DNA from: JACDAE01 sp034438015
Lineage (GTDB): Bacteria; Chloroflexota; Ktedonobacteria; Ktedonobacterales; Ktedonobacteraceae
Assembly: GCA_034438015.1 (NCBI GenBank)
Contig: DAOTTD010000047.1
Coordinates: 1-37,458 of the forward strand
Direction of reading: 5' to 3'
Length of the DNA stretch: 37,458 bases
Shown here: piece after piece, positions 16,098 to 24,280 of the stretch
How positions within the stretch are numbered: position 1 is the stretch's first letter
Layout of the letters: each line of letters starts with the position of its first letter
Made by a program: the position numbers and the translations under genes
The notes under the pieces: model-generated
The model's database searches: none
What the model was told of the DNA's origin: nothing
The model's input: the letters and a program-made list of their open reading frames with translations, nothing else

Positions 16098-16499
16098 ATG
16101 TATAAAGGTCAATCGGGCATGTGGTCCTGGTTGCTGCACCGCATCACAGGGCTAGGTACTCTTCTTTTTTTGTTTGTCCACATTGTTGATATTTCGTTGC
16201 TTGGCTTCGGCCCACGGGTCTACAATGATGGCATCCTCTTATTTGATAGCGTGATCGTGCGCCTCCTCTCCCTGGCGTTGATCGGGGCTATCCTTCTGCA
16301 TTCAACCAATGGCGTGCGTATCATGCTCATCGATTTCTGGAGCAAGGGGGTGCGCTACCAGCAGGTCATGTTCGGCATCGCGCTGGCGATCACGATCATC
16401 GTTTTTATTCCTGCCGTCTACTTTGTGCTCGCGCCCAAGCTGCTGGCACCGCTTGCTGCGTGGTTCGTCCAACCACTCTTTGCCCACGCGGGCCACTAG
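16098..16499 (+). CDS. sdhC: Succinate dehydrogenase cytochrome b subunit
   Basis: 133 aa from ATG at 16098 with GAGGAAAAG just upstream; the frame is open further up but unsupported. Three membrane helices are visible. The SdhC signature WSWLLHRITGLGTLLFLFVH is at the N-terminus and a second His occurs in LLHSTNGVRIM, a likely heme b ligand. It anchors the complex and carries the quinone site, which faces menaquinone if the MenA call is right. First gene of sdhCDAB; sdhD starts 57 bp downstream. Confidence 0.92.
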   Translation: MYKGQSGMWSWLLHRITGLGTLLFLFVHIVDISLLGFGPRVYNDGILLFDSVIVRLLSLALIGAILLHSTNGVRIMLIDFWSKGVRYQQVMFGIALAITIIVFIPAVYFVLAPKLLAPLAAWFVQPLFAHAGH

Positions 16500-16556
16500 C
16501 GCTTTCAACGGCCCGGCTTGATAAAATCGTGAGTCACCCCAGGAGGAAAAATATTT

Positions 16557-16973
16557 ATGTTGCAGATATCCCGTGGCACTGGTCCGCGACCTACAACTGG
16601 TGGTTTCGAAACGGCTTCGTGGTACTTCTTTCGCATCTCTGGCATTCTGCTGATCTTTCTCGTCATCATACACCTGATCATTATGCATGTAAGCAATGAT
16701 GTTTCATGCACAACGTATCAGTTTGTGTCAGCTCGTTACGCCAATCCTTTCTGGCGTCTCTACGACTGGCTCCTGTTGACGCTCGCACTGACGCACGGCA
16801 TGAATGGGCTGCGCATCGTTATCGAGGACTATATCAGCTCACCACGCTCGCGCGTCCTTCTACTATCGCTGGCTGCCATACTGCTAGTGGCATTCTTTAT
16901 GTTAGGAACAATCACACTGATTACCTTCCAACCCGTTCTGGGTCCGCATGGTGCACAGTGTGTACACGTCTAG
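16557..16973 (+). CDS. sdhD: Succinate dehydrogenase membrane anchor subunit
   Basis: 138 aa, AGGAGG 10 nt before the ATG. Three membrane helices: WYFFRISGILLIFLVIIHLI, WLLLTLALTHGMNGLRIVI and LLLSLAAILLVAFFMLGTI. The His in IIHLIIMH and the ALTHGMNGLR motif are the family's heme/quinone-site landmarks. With SdhC it makes the two-subunit heme-bearing anchor. Only 15 bp separate it from sdhA. Confidence 0.9.
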   Translation: MLQISRGTGPRPTTGGFETASWYFFRISGILLIFLVIIHLIIMHVSNDVSCTTYQFVSARYANPFWRLYDWLLLTLALTHGMNGLRIVIEDYISSPRSRVLLLSLAAILLVAFFMLGTITLITFQPVLGPHGAQCVHV

Positions 16974-16988
16974 GAACGAGGTTACTCT

Positions 16989-18725
16989 ATGTACTTCAAA
17001 TTTGATGTTGTCATCGTAGGCTCGGGTGGAGCGGGCCTGATGGCGGCAATGCAGCTTCCCCATGCCAGCGTCGCAGTGCTCACGAAGGTTTACCCGACAC
17101 GCTCTCACACGGGTGCGGCACAAGGTGGCGTAGCAGCAGCGCTGGGAAACCAGGAGGAAGACCACTGGAAATGGCACATGTACGACACCGTGAAAGGTGG
17201 GGACTACCTGGTCGACCAGCCCGCCGCCGAGATCCTGGCCCGCGAGGCGATCGACGCGGTATATGAGCTGGAACACCGAGGACTGCCCTTCAACCGCACT
17301 CCCGATGGACGCATCGATCAGCGACGCTTCGGCGGTCACACGCGCAACTTCGGCGAGGGTCCGGTGCGCCGCGCCTGCTACGCCGCCGACCGCACCGGGC
17401 ACATGATCTTGCAAACGATGTACCAGAACGCCGTGAAGAACCAGGTGCGCTTCTTCAACGAATACCTGGTGCTCGACCTCCTGATGAACGATGGGCAGGC
17501 ATGCGGCGTAGTGGCGCTTGAGATCCGCACCGGCGAGATTCATACCTTCCACGCCAAGGCGATCCTCTTTGCCACTGGCGGCTACGGGCGCGCGTGGCGC
17601 GTGACGAGCAACGCATTCGCCTGTATGGGCGATGGCATGGCGATAGCTTATCGCAGAGGCATTCCGCTGCAAGATATGGAGATGTACCAGTTCCACCCCA
17701 CCGGCATCTACAAGGTCGGCGTTCTGCTCAGCGAGGCGGCTCGTGGTGAAGGAGGCAAACTTCTCAACGGCAAGGGCGAATACTTCATGGAGCGCTACAT
17801 GCCGACCCTGAAGGACCTGGCGCCGCGTGATATTGTCTCGCGCTGTATTGTACAGGAAATTAAAGACGGCAACGGCGTCGACGGCAAAGACTATGTCTAT
17901 CTGGATGTACGCCACCTGGGAGCTGAGAAGATCGCGGAAAAGTTGCCCGACATCACCGATTTCGCGCGCAACTACCTGGGCGTCGAGCCGATCACTGAGC
18001 CTGTGCCGATTCAGCCAACCGCGCACTATGCCATGGGCGGTATCCCAACCGATAACGACGCGCGTGTGGTCATCGATGCGCAGTGGACGCCGCTGCCTGG
18101 CTTCTACGCCGCCGGTGAGGTCGCCTGCGTCTCGGTCCACGGTGCGAACCGCCTGGGCACGAACTCCCTGGTCGACCTGATCGTCTTTGGACGCCGCGCC
18201 GGCAAGCACATGGCAAAGTTTATCGCCGAGAACGATTATACGGCACTGCCCAACGCTCCAGAAGCATTCTCGCGCGAACTGGTCGATCGCCTGTACAGTT
18301 CCAAGGGCGGTGAATCGGCGGCCAATATCCGCTCAGCCATGCAGAATGAGATGGACGACAAGGTCTTTGTCGAGCGCACCGAGAGCGGCTTGCGCAGGGC
18401 ACTCGATACGATCGCCGGTCTGCAAGATGCGTACAAGAACGTTCAACTCCAGGACAAAAGCAAGCGCTTCAATACCGAGATCGTCGAGGCGATCGAGCAG
18501 GGCTTCCTGCTCGACTGTTCCGAGGCGACGATTCACGGCGCGCTGGCACGCCAGGAGAGCCGAGGAGCGCATTTCCGCCTCGACTTTCCGAAGCGCGACG
18601 ATGCCAACTGGCTCAAACACACGCTTGCATTTAAAGGTAAAAAAGCACACGACGTTCGCCTGGACTACAAAGACGTGATCCTGATCGACGATCCGATATT
18701 CAAGCCCAAGGAACGCAAATACTAG
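16989..18725 (+). CDS. sdhA: Succinate dehydrogenase flavoprotein subunit
   Basis: 578 aa, normal length. Oxidises succinate to fumarate on the cytoplasmic side. Residues 7-18 form the FAD Rossmann motif (VVIVGSGGAGLM). His40 in RSHTGAAQGG is the covalent FAD site. HPTGIY and ARGEGG supply dicarboxylate-binding and acid/base residues. The C-terminal domain ends RLDYKDVILIDDPIFKP. It lies next to the minus-strand Smt system, which releases succinate, so it may close the succinate-to-malate half of that cycle besides its role in the TCA cycle. The antisense frame 16902-18209 is a shadow. Confidence 0.97.
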   Translation: MYFKFDVVIVGSGGAGLMAAMQLPHASVAVLTKVYPTRSHTGAAQGGVAAALGNQEEDHWKWHMYDTVKGGDYLVDQPAAEILAREAIDAVYELEHRGLPFNRTPDGRIDQRRFGGHTRNFGEGPVRRACYAADRTGHMILQTMYQNAVKNQVRFFNEYLVLDLLMNDGQACGVVALEIRTGEIHTFHAKAILFATGGYGRAWRVTSNAFACMGDGMAIAYRRGIPLQDMEMYQFHPTGIYKVGVLLSEAARGEGGKLLNGKGEYFMERYMPTLKDLAPRDIVSRCIVQEIKDGNGVDGKDYVYLDVRHLGAEKIAEKLPDITDFARNYLGVEPITEPVPIQPTAHYAMGGIPTDNDARVVIDAQWTPLPGFYAAGEVACVSVHGANRLGTNSLVDLIVFGRRAGKHMAKFIAENDYTALPNAPEAFSRELVDRLYSSKGGESAANIRSAMQNEMDDKVFVERTESGLRRALDTIAGLQDAYKNVQLQDKSKRFNTEIVEAIEQGFLLDCSEATIHGALARQESRGAHFRLDFPKRDDANWLKHTLAFKGKKAHDVRLDYKDVILIDDPIFKPKERKY

Positions 18726-18750
18726 GCGCAAAGACTGGAGGGAGATTGTA

Positions 18751-19458
18751 ATGAACGTACTGATACGTATCAAGCGCTATGATCCCGATCGGGACAGCAA
18801 GCCGTACTGGGACGAATTCCGGGTCGAATCCGATCCCATTGATCGCTTGCTGGACGCCTTGAATACTATCAAATGGACCATGGATGGCACGCTGACCTAT
18901 CGCCGCTCCTGCGCGCACGGCGTGTGCGGCTCCGATGCCATGCGCATCAATGGGCGCAACCGCCTGGCCTGCAAGGTGCTCATGCGCGATGTGGGCAGCC
19001 GGGTGACGATCGAGCCGATGCTGGGCTTCGCCGTGATCCGTGACCTCGTGGTCGATATGGAACCGTTCTTCGATAAATACAAGTCGGTCAAACCATACCT
19101 GATCAACTACGATAACGAGCCGGGGACCGAGCGCCTGCAGAGTCCAGAAGAGCGCGCGATCTTTGATGAGGGAACCAAGTGCATTCTTTGCGGCGCGTGC
19201 ACAAGCTCCTGCCCTTCCATCTGGGGCAATTCCAACTGGGTGGGACCGGCAGCGATCGTCAATGCGCATCGCTTCATCTTCGACAGCCGCGACCAGGGCG
19301 GCGATGAGCGCCTGGGCATCCTGGCCAAACGCGAGGGCGTGTGGCGCTGCCGCACTATCTTCAACTGCAGCGACGCCTGCCCCCGCGGCATCCCGGTAAC
19401 GGACCTGATCGAACAGGTGAAACGCACGATCATGTATAACGACCCTAAAGGCGTGTAG
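18751..19458 (+). CDS. sdhB: Succinate dehydrogenase iron-sulfur subunit
   Basis: 235 aa. The [2Fe-2S] site is Cys54, Cys59, Asp62 and Cys74 (CAHGVCGSD...LAC), with Asp in the usual variable position. The [4Fe-4S]/[3Fe-4S] region shows CILCGACTSSCP and later FNCSDACPRGIP. It carries electrons from FAD to the membrane quinone. GGAGGGAG precedes the ATG; 25 bp from sdhA. Last gene of the operon. Confidence 0.97.
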   Translation: MNVLIRIKRYDPDRDSKPYWDEFRVESDPIDRLLDALNTIKWTMDGTLTYRRSCAHGVCGSDAMRINGRNRLACKVLMRDVGSRVTIEPMLGFAVIRDLVVDMEPFFDKYKSVKPYLINYDNEPGTERLQSPEERAIFDEGTKCILCGACTSSCPSIWGNSNWVGPAAIVNAHRFIFDSRDQGGDERLGILAKREGVWRCRTIFNCSDACPRGIPVTDLIEQVKRTIMYNDPKGV

Positions 19459-19471
19459 GTAGAAGATACAT

Positions 19472-19506
19472 AGCACACAGGAAAGGAGATTCCTGACCTG
19501 TGTGCT
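19472..19506 (+). terminator. Terminator of the sdh operon
   Basis: AGCACACAGG (19472-19481) pairs with CCTGTGTGCT (19497-19506); a smaller GGA/TCC pair lies inside, and a T/A-rich run (TATTTATTATGG) follows. It is 13 bp after the sdhB stop and 95 bp before the converging mch stop. Confidence 0.8.
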
Positions 19507-19601
19507 TATTTATTATGGTTTTTCGCCTCAAGTGGTCGATACGCCTTGAAAGCGCGGAGGTCAGCTTCGGCTCTCTTATGTAGCTTACCGAGAACTGTTA
19601 A

Positions 19602-20660
19602 CTACGCCCGTCTCGGCATCAACACGGTGTAGTCGAAATCCAGGACGACCGAGGGATCGTATTTGCCTCCGGCATCCTGGTAGGGGAAGTCGTGGCACGG
19701 TCGGTCCCTGGTGGCGACGCTGCGCAGGCGTAGTGCGCCGATGTCCGCGCGGTCAGGCAAAGCCATCTTGTCAAGGATCTCTGACCAGGCGTACACCGTA
19801 TCGCCGGCGAAGGTCGGATTCGTGTGCCGACCACCGTTGATCGCCGCCACGTTGAGCGCATTGGCAAGCCCGTTGAAGGAAAGCGAGCGCACCAGGCTGA
19901 TGATGTGCCCACCGTAGATGATGCGGCGACCGAAGCGACCATCCCTCTCCACGTGCTGATTGAAGTGCACCCGCGCCGTGTTCTGATACAGGCGGGTTGC
20001 CATCATATGCTCGGCCTCTTCGATCGTCATGCCGTCGACGTGATCGATTCGCTCGCCGATCTGATAGTCTTCCCACAGATATGGGCTGCCTGAAAGGGCG
20101 GTGTCGTAACGCTCAGTGCGCAGATTGTAAGGCACTACGAGCTCGCCTACCCCGACCGCATCAGGCAGTTCAGGCACAACCGTCTCCGGCGCAGGCGCGT
20201 TCAGGTCGTTCTTGCGCACCATTACCCAGCGGATGTAATCGACCACCATCTCGCGCCGCTGATTGACGCCTAGCGAGCGCACGTAGACGACGCCGGTCTT
20301 ACCGTCCTTGTTCTGCCTGAGCCCGATCACGGTTGACGTTGTTGAAAGCGTGTCGCCCGGATAGACTGGCTGACCAAAGCGCCCATTCGCGTAGCCGAGG
20401 TTAGCCACAGCGTTGAGGGAAATGTCGGGCACTGTTTTTCCGAACACGATATGAAAGGCCAGCAGACTGTCAATGGGCGCACGCTCCAGACCCAGATCGG
20501 CGGCGAACGGGGCCGAAGAGGTAACTGCGAAACGGGAACCGAAGAGCGCTATGTAGAGCGCCACATCGCCGTCCGTCATCGTTCGCGGCGTGGCATGAAC
20601 GATCTCCTGTCCCAGTCGAAAGTCCTCGAAGTAATTGCCGGGCCTCGTTTTCGAACTCAT
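19602..20660 (-). CDS. mch: Mesaconyl-C1-CoA hydratase (beta-methylmalyl-CoA dehydratase)
   Basis: 352 aa from ATG at 20660, chosen for GGAGG 5 nt upstream; the open frame to 20702 overlaps mcl. Two MaoC-like hotdog halves: N-half from GNYFEDFRLGQEIVHATPRT with PIDSLLAFHIVFGKTVPDIS and GYANGRFGQPVYPGDTLSTT, C-half with IIYGGHIISLVRSL and HTNPTFAGDTVYAWSEI. It interconverts erythro-beta-methylmalyl-CoA and mesaconyl-C1-CoA. As far as I recall it, the Chloroflexus Mch sequence is very similar over its full length. In the ethylmalonyl-CoA pathway the same family works in reverse, but the neighbours mct, meh and smt point to the 3-hydroxypropionate bi-cycle. Last gene of a minus-strand operon, 19 bp after mcl. 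Confidence 0.93.
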   Translation of the reverse strand: MSSKTRPGNYFEDFRLGQEIVHATPRTMTDGDVALYIALFGSRFAVTSSAPFAADLGLERAPIDSLLAFHIVFGKTVPDISLNAVANLGYANGRFGQPVYPGDTLSTTSTVIGLRQNKDGKTGVVYVRSLGVNQRREMVVDYIRWVMVRKNDLNAPAPETVVPELPDAVGVGELVVPYNLRTERYDTALSGSPYLWEDYQIGERIDHVDGMTIEEAEHMMATRLYQNTARVHFNQHVERDGRFGRRIIYGGHIISLVRSLSFNGLANALNVAAINGGRHTNPTFAGDTVYAWSEILDKMALPDRADIGALRLRSVATRDRPCHDFPYQDAGGKYDPSVVLDFDYTVLMPRRA

Positions 20661-20679
20661 CGCGACCTCCATCATCCGG

Positions 20680-21723
20680 TCAGAAGCCATAGGCCTGGGC
20701 AAGCTCGGGGTCCTTCTTCGCCACCAGCCGCGCCAGATCTACTATAACCTTTGCCTGCTTCCAGGTGGCATCGTCCTGCATCTTGCCGTCTATCATAGCC
20801 ACACCGGTGCCATCCGGCATGGCTTCGAGTATGTGTTTGGCAAACAGCACCTCTTTCACGTCTGGACTGAATACGCGCCTGGCGATAGCGATCTGATTCG
20901 GGGCAAGCGACCACGCTCCCGTACAGCCCATGAGGAAGGCGTTACGAAACTGCGCTTCACATGCAGCCTCGTCCTTCAGATCGCCGAATGGCCCGTAGAA
21001 CGCACGTATACCATGCGCGACGCAAGCATCAACCATTCTTGCGACAGTGTAGTGCCACAGGTCTTGCTGAAAGAATGCTCGTTGCTCCTTGCCCGGCTCA
21101 GGATCGGCGAGGACGCCGTAGAATGGATGGCCGCCGCCAACGCGGGTCGTTTTCATGCCGCGCGAGGCGGCCAGATCGGCAGGTCCCAGGCTCAAGCCGT
21201 GCATGCGTGGGCTCGCGCCGGCAATCTCCTCCACGTTCACGACGCCCTGGGCTGTTTCCAGCAGAGCGTGCACGAGGATTGGCTTTCTGACCCCGTACCT
21301 CGCTTCGAGCAGGGCCAGATACTGGTCCACGAAGTGGATATCCCACGGCCCTTCGACCTTGGGAATCATGATCACGTCGAGTTTGTTGCCGACAGCCTTG
21401 ACGATCTCATTCATGTCGTCGAGGAACCAGGGGCTGTTCAATGCATTCACACGCGTCCAGAGCGCAGTATCGCCGAAATCGGTGTTTCTGGCGACCTCGA
21501 TGAAGCCCGCGCGTGCCGCCTCCTTGGCGTCGGCGGGAATCGCATCTTCCAGGTTGCCGCACAAGACGTCGACTTGCTTTGCCGTCTCGGGAATCCTCGC
21601 GCGGATCTTGTCGATGTACGGCGGAAAGAAATGGATCATGCGCTCCGGACGCACTGGCAACTCACGCAGCGGCTGCGGCGCTCCGATCGCAAGCGATTCA
21701 TAGAAATGGACAGGAAGCTTCAT
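20680..21723 (-). CDS. mcl: Malyl-CoA / beta-methylmalyl-CoA / citramalyl-CoA lyase
   Basis: 347 aa, CitE-like TIM barrel. SD GGGAGGAAAATATTT precedes the ATG. Landmarks are MIHFFPPYIDKIRARIPE, GNLEDAIPADAKEAA, IMIPKVEGPWDI, HALLETAQGVVNVEEIAG with its Mg-ligand Glu, and LSLGPADLAASRGMKT with its Asp. In Chloroflexus the one enzyme cleaves malyl-CoA to acetyl-CoA and glyoxylate, joins glyoxylate to propionyl-CoA, and cleaves citramalyl-CoA to acetyl-CoA and pyruvate. The flanking mch and mct support all three roles here. Length (Chloroflexus enzyme about 348 aa) agrees. Not a citrate lyase subunit: that needs citD/citF, absent here. Confidence 0.95.
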   Translation of the reverse strand: MKLPVHFYESLAIGAPQPLRELPVRPERMIHFFPPYIDKIRARIPETAKQVDVLCGNLEDAIPADAKEAARAGFIEVARNTDFGDTALWTRVNALNSPWFLDDMNEIVKAVGNKLDVIMIPKVEGPWDIHFVDQYLALLEARYGVRKPILVHALLETAQGVVNVEEIAGASPRMHGLSLGPADLAASRGMKTTRVGGGHPFYGVLADPEPGKEQRAFFQQDLWHYTVARMVDACVAHGIRAFYGPFGDLKDEAACEAQFRNAFLMGCTGAWSLAPNQIAIARRVFSPDVKEVLFAKHILEAMPDGTGVAMIDGKMQDDATWKQAKVIVDLARLVAKKDPELAQAYGF

Positions 21724-21750
21724 AAATATTTTCCTCCCGTAATATGATTG

Positions 21751-22980
21751 TCAAACAGTATCATCAGGTCCGGCGACGATGCCTTCGTCGTGCAGCTTTC
21801 CAACATCCCCCTCGCTGAGACCAAGGATATCCAGCAGGATTTCGTCAGTGTGCTCACCGAGCCTGGGCGCAGGCTGCGCCGGCAACCGTGGAACCTGGCT
21901 GAAGTCGAGGGGCGAGGCAGGCATCAAATATGTCCCGATCTCAGGCTGTTCCACCATACTAAACATCGGATTGTCAGTGGAGCAGTCGGGATCGTTCTCG
22001 ATGGCTTCCCGCACGGTCCGATACGGACCCCAGGTGACGCGCTTCTCCTGGAAAATACGACGGACTTCTGCCAGCGTGCGAGCATGAAACCAGGGCTCCA
22101 GAATGTTTGCAATCTCCCTGCGAGCGCGGAACCGATTGCCTTCATCACTCATATCGAGGCCCAGCCGCGCGCCGAGGGCATTGAATTCAGCCGTCAGCCC
22201 GGTCGCCTCGCATAGACAGCTCCACTGCAGATCGGTCAGGCCCACAACCATCGCCCGCTTACCGTCCAGCGTCTCGAAATCGCGCCCGAAGGCGCCGTAT
22301 AAATAATTCCCTTGCTTTGGTCGGTCGGCGTCGTCGATCATCACTTCAGCGATCATGCCGAAGTTGCCAAGCATCGCCAGTGCTACATCTTTCAACGCAA
22401 GCTTCACCAGTTGTCCCTGTCCGGTGAGACGTCTATGCCGCTCGGCGGCGAGTAGCCCGACCGCAATCGTCTGACCTGAGATGAAGTCCCACGCTGGCAA
22501 GACATGGTTCACCGGTTCCGGCGAAGTAGTCGGCCCGGTCATAAACGGAAGGCCGATCTGTGGGTTGACGGTATAGTCCACTTCAGAGCCGCCGTCGCGA
22601 CGGCCCAGGAAGTTGACCATGATCAGGTCTTGGCGATGGGCCTTCAATGCTTCATAGCTCAACCAGCCTCGGGCGGGAAAGTTGGTGCTGAACAGACCTG
22701 TGTTTTCACCAGGCGCACAGATCAATCGGGTCAGAAGGTCTTGCCCACGGGGCTTGCGGAAGTTCACCGCAATCGAGCGCTTGCCCTTGTTGAGCCCGGC
22801 CCAGAACAGGCTCTGCTTTCCATCCAGGGTAACAGGCCAACGCCTGTAATCAAGACCCCCCCCGATCGGATCGAAGCGGATGACGTCTGCCCCCAGCTGG
22901 GCCAGCGTCATTCCGCCGAGCGGCGCTGCCACGAAGGCCGAGCCTTCAACGACGCGGAGACCTTTCAGTATTCCTTCCAC
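21751..22980 (-). CDS. mct: Mesaconyl-CoA C1-C4 CoA transferase
   Basis: 409 aa, class III CoA-transferase, with GTG start and SD GGGAAGGA. It moves CoA within one molecule from the C1 to the C4 carboxyl of mesaconate. Asp165 in VNHVLPAWDFISGQ sits where the Chloroflexus enzyme has its catalytic Asp. Landmarks are EGSAFVAAPLGGMTLAQLGA at the N-terminus, GGGLDYRRWPVTLDGK, the QGNYLYGAFGRDFETLDGKR block, and APRLGEHTDEILLDILGLSE near the end. The WP-x-TLDGK and D165 context separates it from the two Smt subunits beside it and from formyl-CoA/carnitine transferases. 27 bp upstream of mcl in the same operon. Confidence 0.93.
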   Translation of the reverse strand: MEGILKGLRVVEGSAFVAAPLGGMTLAQLGADVIRFDPIGGGLDYRRWPVTLDGKQSLFWAGLNKGKRSIAVNFRKPRGQDLLTRLICAPGENTGLFSTNFPARGWLSYEALKAHRQDLIMVNFLGRRDGGSEVDYTVNPQIGLPFMTGPTTSPEPVNHVLPAWDFISGQTIAVGLLAAERHRRLTGQGQLVKLALKDVALAMLGNFGMIAEVMIDDADRPKQGNYLYGAFGRDFETLDGKRAMVVGLTDLQWSCLCEATGLTAEFNALGARLGLDMSDEGNRFRARREIANILEPWFHARTLAEVRRIFQEKRVTWGPYRTVREAIENDPDCSTDNPMFSMVEQPEIGTYLMPASPLDFSQVPRLPAQPAPRLGEHTDEILLDILGLSEGDVGKLHDEGIVAGPDDTV

Positions 22981-23028
22981 AATACGTCCTTCCCTAATAG
23001 TTGAAAGCGTGGCTTCACTGCCAGTAAA

Positions 23029-24249
23029 TCAGATCACACGCTTGTTACGCAGTTCGTCGATCTGACAATCATCCATGCCAAGTAAATCTTTGAGCACATC
23101 TACCGTGTGCTCTCCAAGCCTGGGACCCAGGTGCCTGATCTGACCTGGCGTTTCCGACAATTTGGGAAGCACGGAAGGCACAATGATTGTCTCCCCTGTC
23201 TCCTCTTCATCGATGGCGACGAGATTGCGACGGGCGTGAAATTGACGGTCGCCGAAGATATCAGCGATATTGTTCAGCGGCCCGGCTGGCGCTCCAGTCG
23301 CATAACAGCGCGCAAGCACCTCCTCGCGGGTCAACGATCCACACCAGTCTCTTACGATCTCGTTGACATCGTGGCAGTTTTCCAGCCGCGTCTTCTGCTC
23401 GCCATAGGTGCTTGAAGAGGCCAGTTCGGGCCGGCTCATCGCCTCCGCCAGCCGCGCAAACAACTTGTCCGTCGCACAGGCGATGGCAACCCATTTGCCG
23501 TCCCTGGTCGGAAAGTGACCGTGTGGACACTCGAATTCGTTGTGAGTCGGTCCGTGCCGTTCTCTGACAACTCCATACATGCCGTAGGCCGGCACGAGCT
23601 CATCGGTACAGCGGAAAACGGACTCGTACAGGGCGGCGTCAATGTATTGGCCGCAGCCGGTGCGCTCGCGGTAACGCAGTGCCATCAGAACACCAATACA
23701 GCCGTAGAGTCCAGTGAGATAATCGCCAAGGGTCGTCGAACCTGGAGTAACGGGCGTGCCCTTTGGCATACCGGCGAGATACGCGATTCCGCCGACGGCA
23801 TGTGCGACGCGAGCAAAACCGGGCCGGTCCTTGTACGGACCGTACTGGCCGTACCCTGTCACGCGCAGCATGATCAGACCCGGATTGATATCGTGCAGCA
23901 CCTCCCAACCCAGGCCCCATTTCTCTAGCGTGCCAGGCCGGAAGTTCTCGCACAGTACGTCCGACTTCTCTATCAGCTTCTTAAAGAGGTCTACGCCTTC
24001 AGGACGATGCAGGTCGATGGTGACCGATTGCTTGTTGCGTGCCTCGCTCAGCCAGGTCAGCGTGTCGCCTTGACGCGCTGGCGTACCGAACCGACGCAGG
24101 GCATCTCCCCCCAGAGGATGTTCCACCTTCAAGACATCAGCGCCAAATTCTCCGAGAATGCCGGCGCAGTAGGGCGCCGCGATCACCGTGGCGACGTCGA
24201 TGACTCGTATGCCCGCGAGCGGCAGCTCGGCTGTGGTCTCATGTGTCAT
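23029..24249 (-). CDS. smtA/smtB: Succinyl-CoA:L-malate CoA-transferase subunit (first of two)
   Basis: 406 aa, class III CoA-transferase with GAGGTAA before the ATG. In Chloroflexus two subunits, SmtA and SmtB, transfer CoA from succinyl-CoA to malate (or citramalate), giving malyl-CoA for Mcl. Landmarks are LAGIRVIDVATVIAAPYCAG, VEHPLGGDALRRFGTPARQ, ENFRPGTLEKWGLGWEVL, probable catalytic Asp176 in STTLGDYLTGLYG, CPHGHFPTRDGKWVAIAC, and the C-terminal LGEHTVDVLKDLLGMD. My recollection of the family fits SmtB slightly better than SmtA, but this is not certain. 48 bp upstream of mct; operon member. Confidence 0.9.
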   Translation of the reverse strand: MTHETTAELPLAGIRVIDVATVIAAPYCAGILGEFGADVLKVEHPLGGDALRRFGTPARQGDTLTWLSEARNKQSVTIDLHRPEGVDLFKKLIEKSDVLCENFRPGTLEKWGLGWEVLHDINPGLIMLRVTGYGQYGPYKDRPGFARVAHAVGGIAYLAGMPKGTPVTPGSTTLGDYLTGLYGCIGVLMALRYRERTGCGQYIDAALYESVFRCTDELVPAYGMYGVVRERHGPTHNEFECPHGHFPTRDGKWVAIACATDKLFARLAEAMSRPELASSSTYGEQKTRLENCHDVNEIVRDWCGSLTREEVLARCYATGAPAGPLNNIADIFGDRQFHARRNLVAIDEEETGETIIVPSVLPKLSETPGQIRHLGPRLGEHTVDVLKDLLGMDDCQIDELRNKRVI

Positions 24250-24280
24250 GGCTTACCTCGGAAACTATGCATGCAGCGCA

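Noticed and set aside
16902..18209. 435-codon open frame antisense to sdhA.
   Set aside because: It lies wholly opposite a strongly conserved gene, has no family motif, and is a by-product of high-GC codon bias.
20680..21723. CitE (citrate lyase beta chain) assignment for the lyase.
   Set aside because: There is no citD, citF or citC nearby, and the 347-aa length and HALLETAQGV/LGPADLAASRG context fit malyl-CoA lyase.
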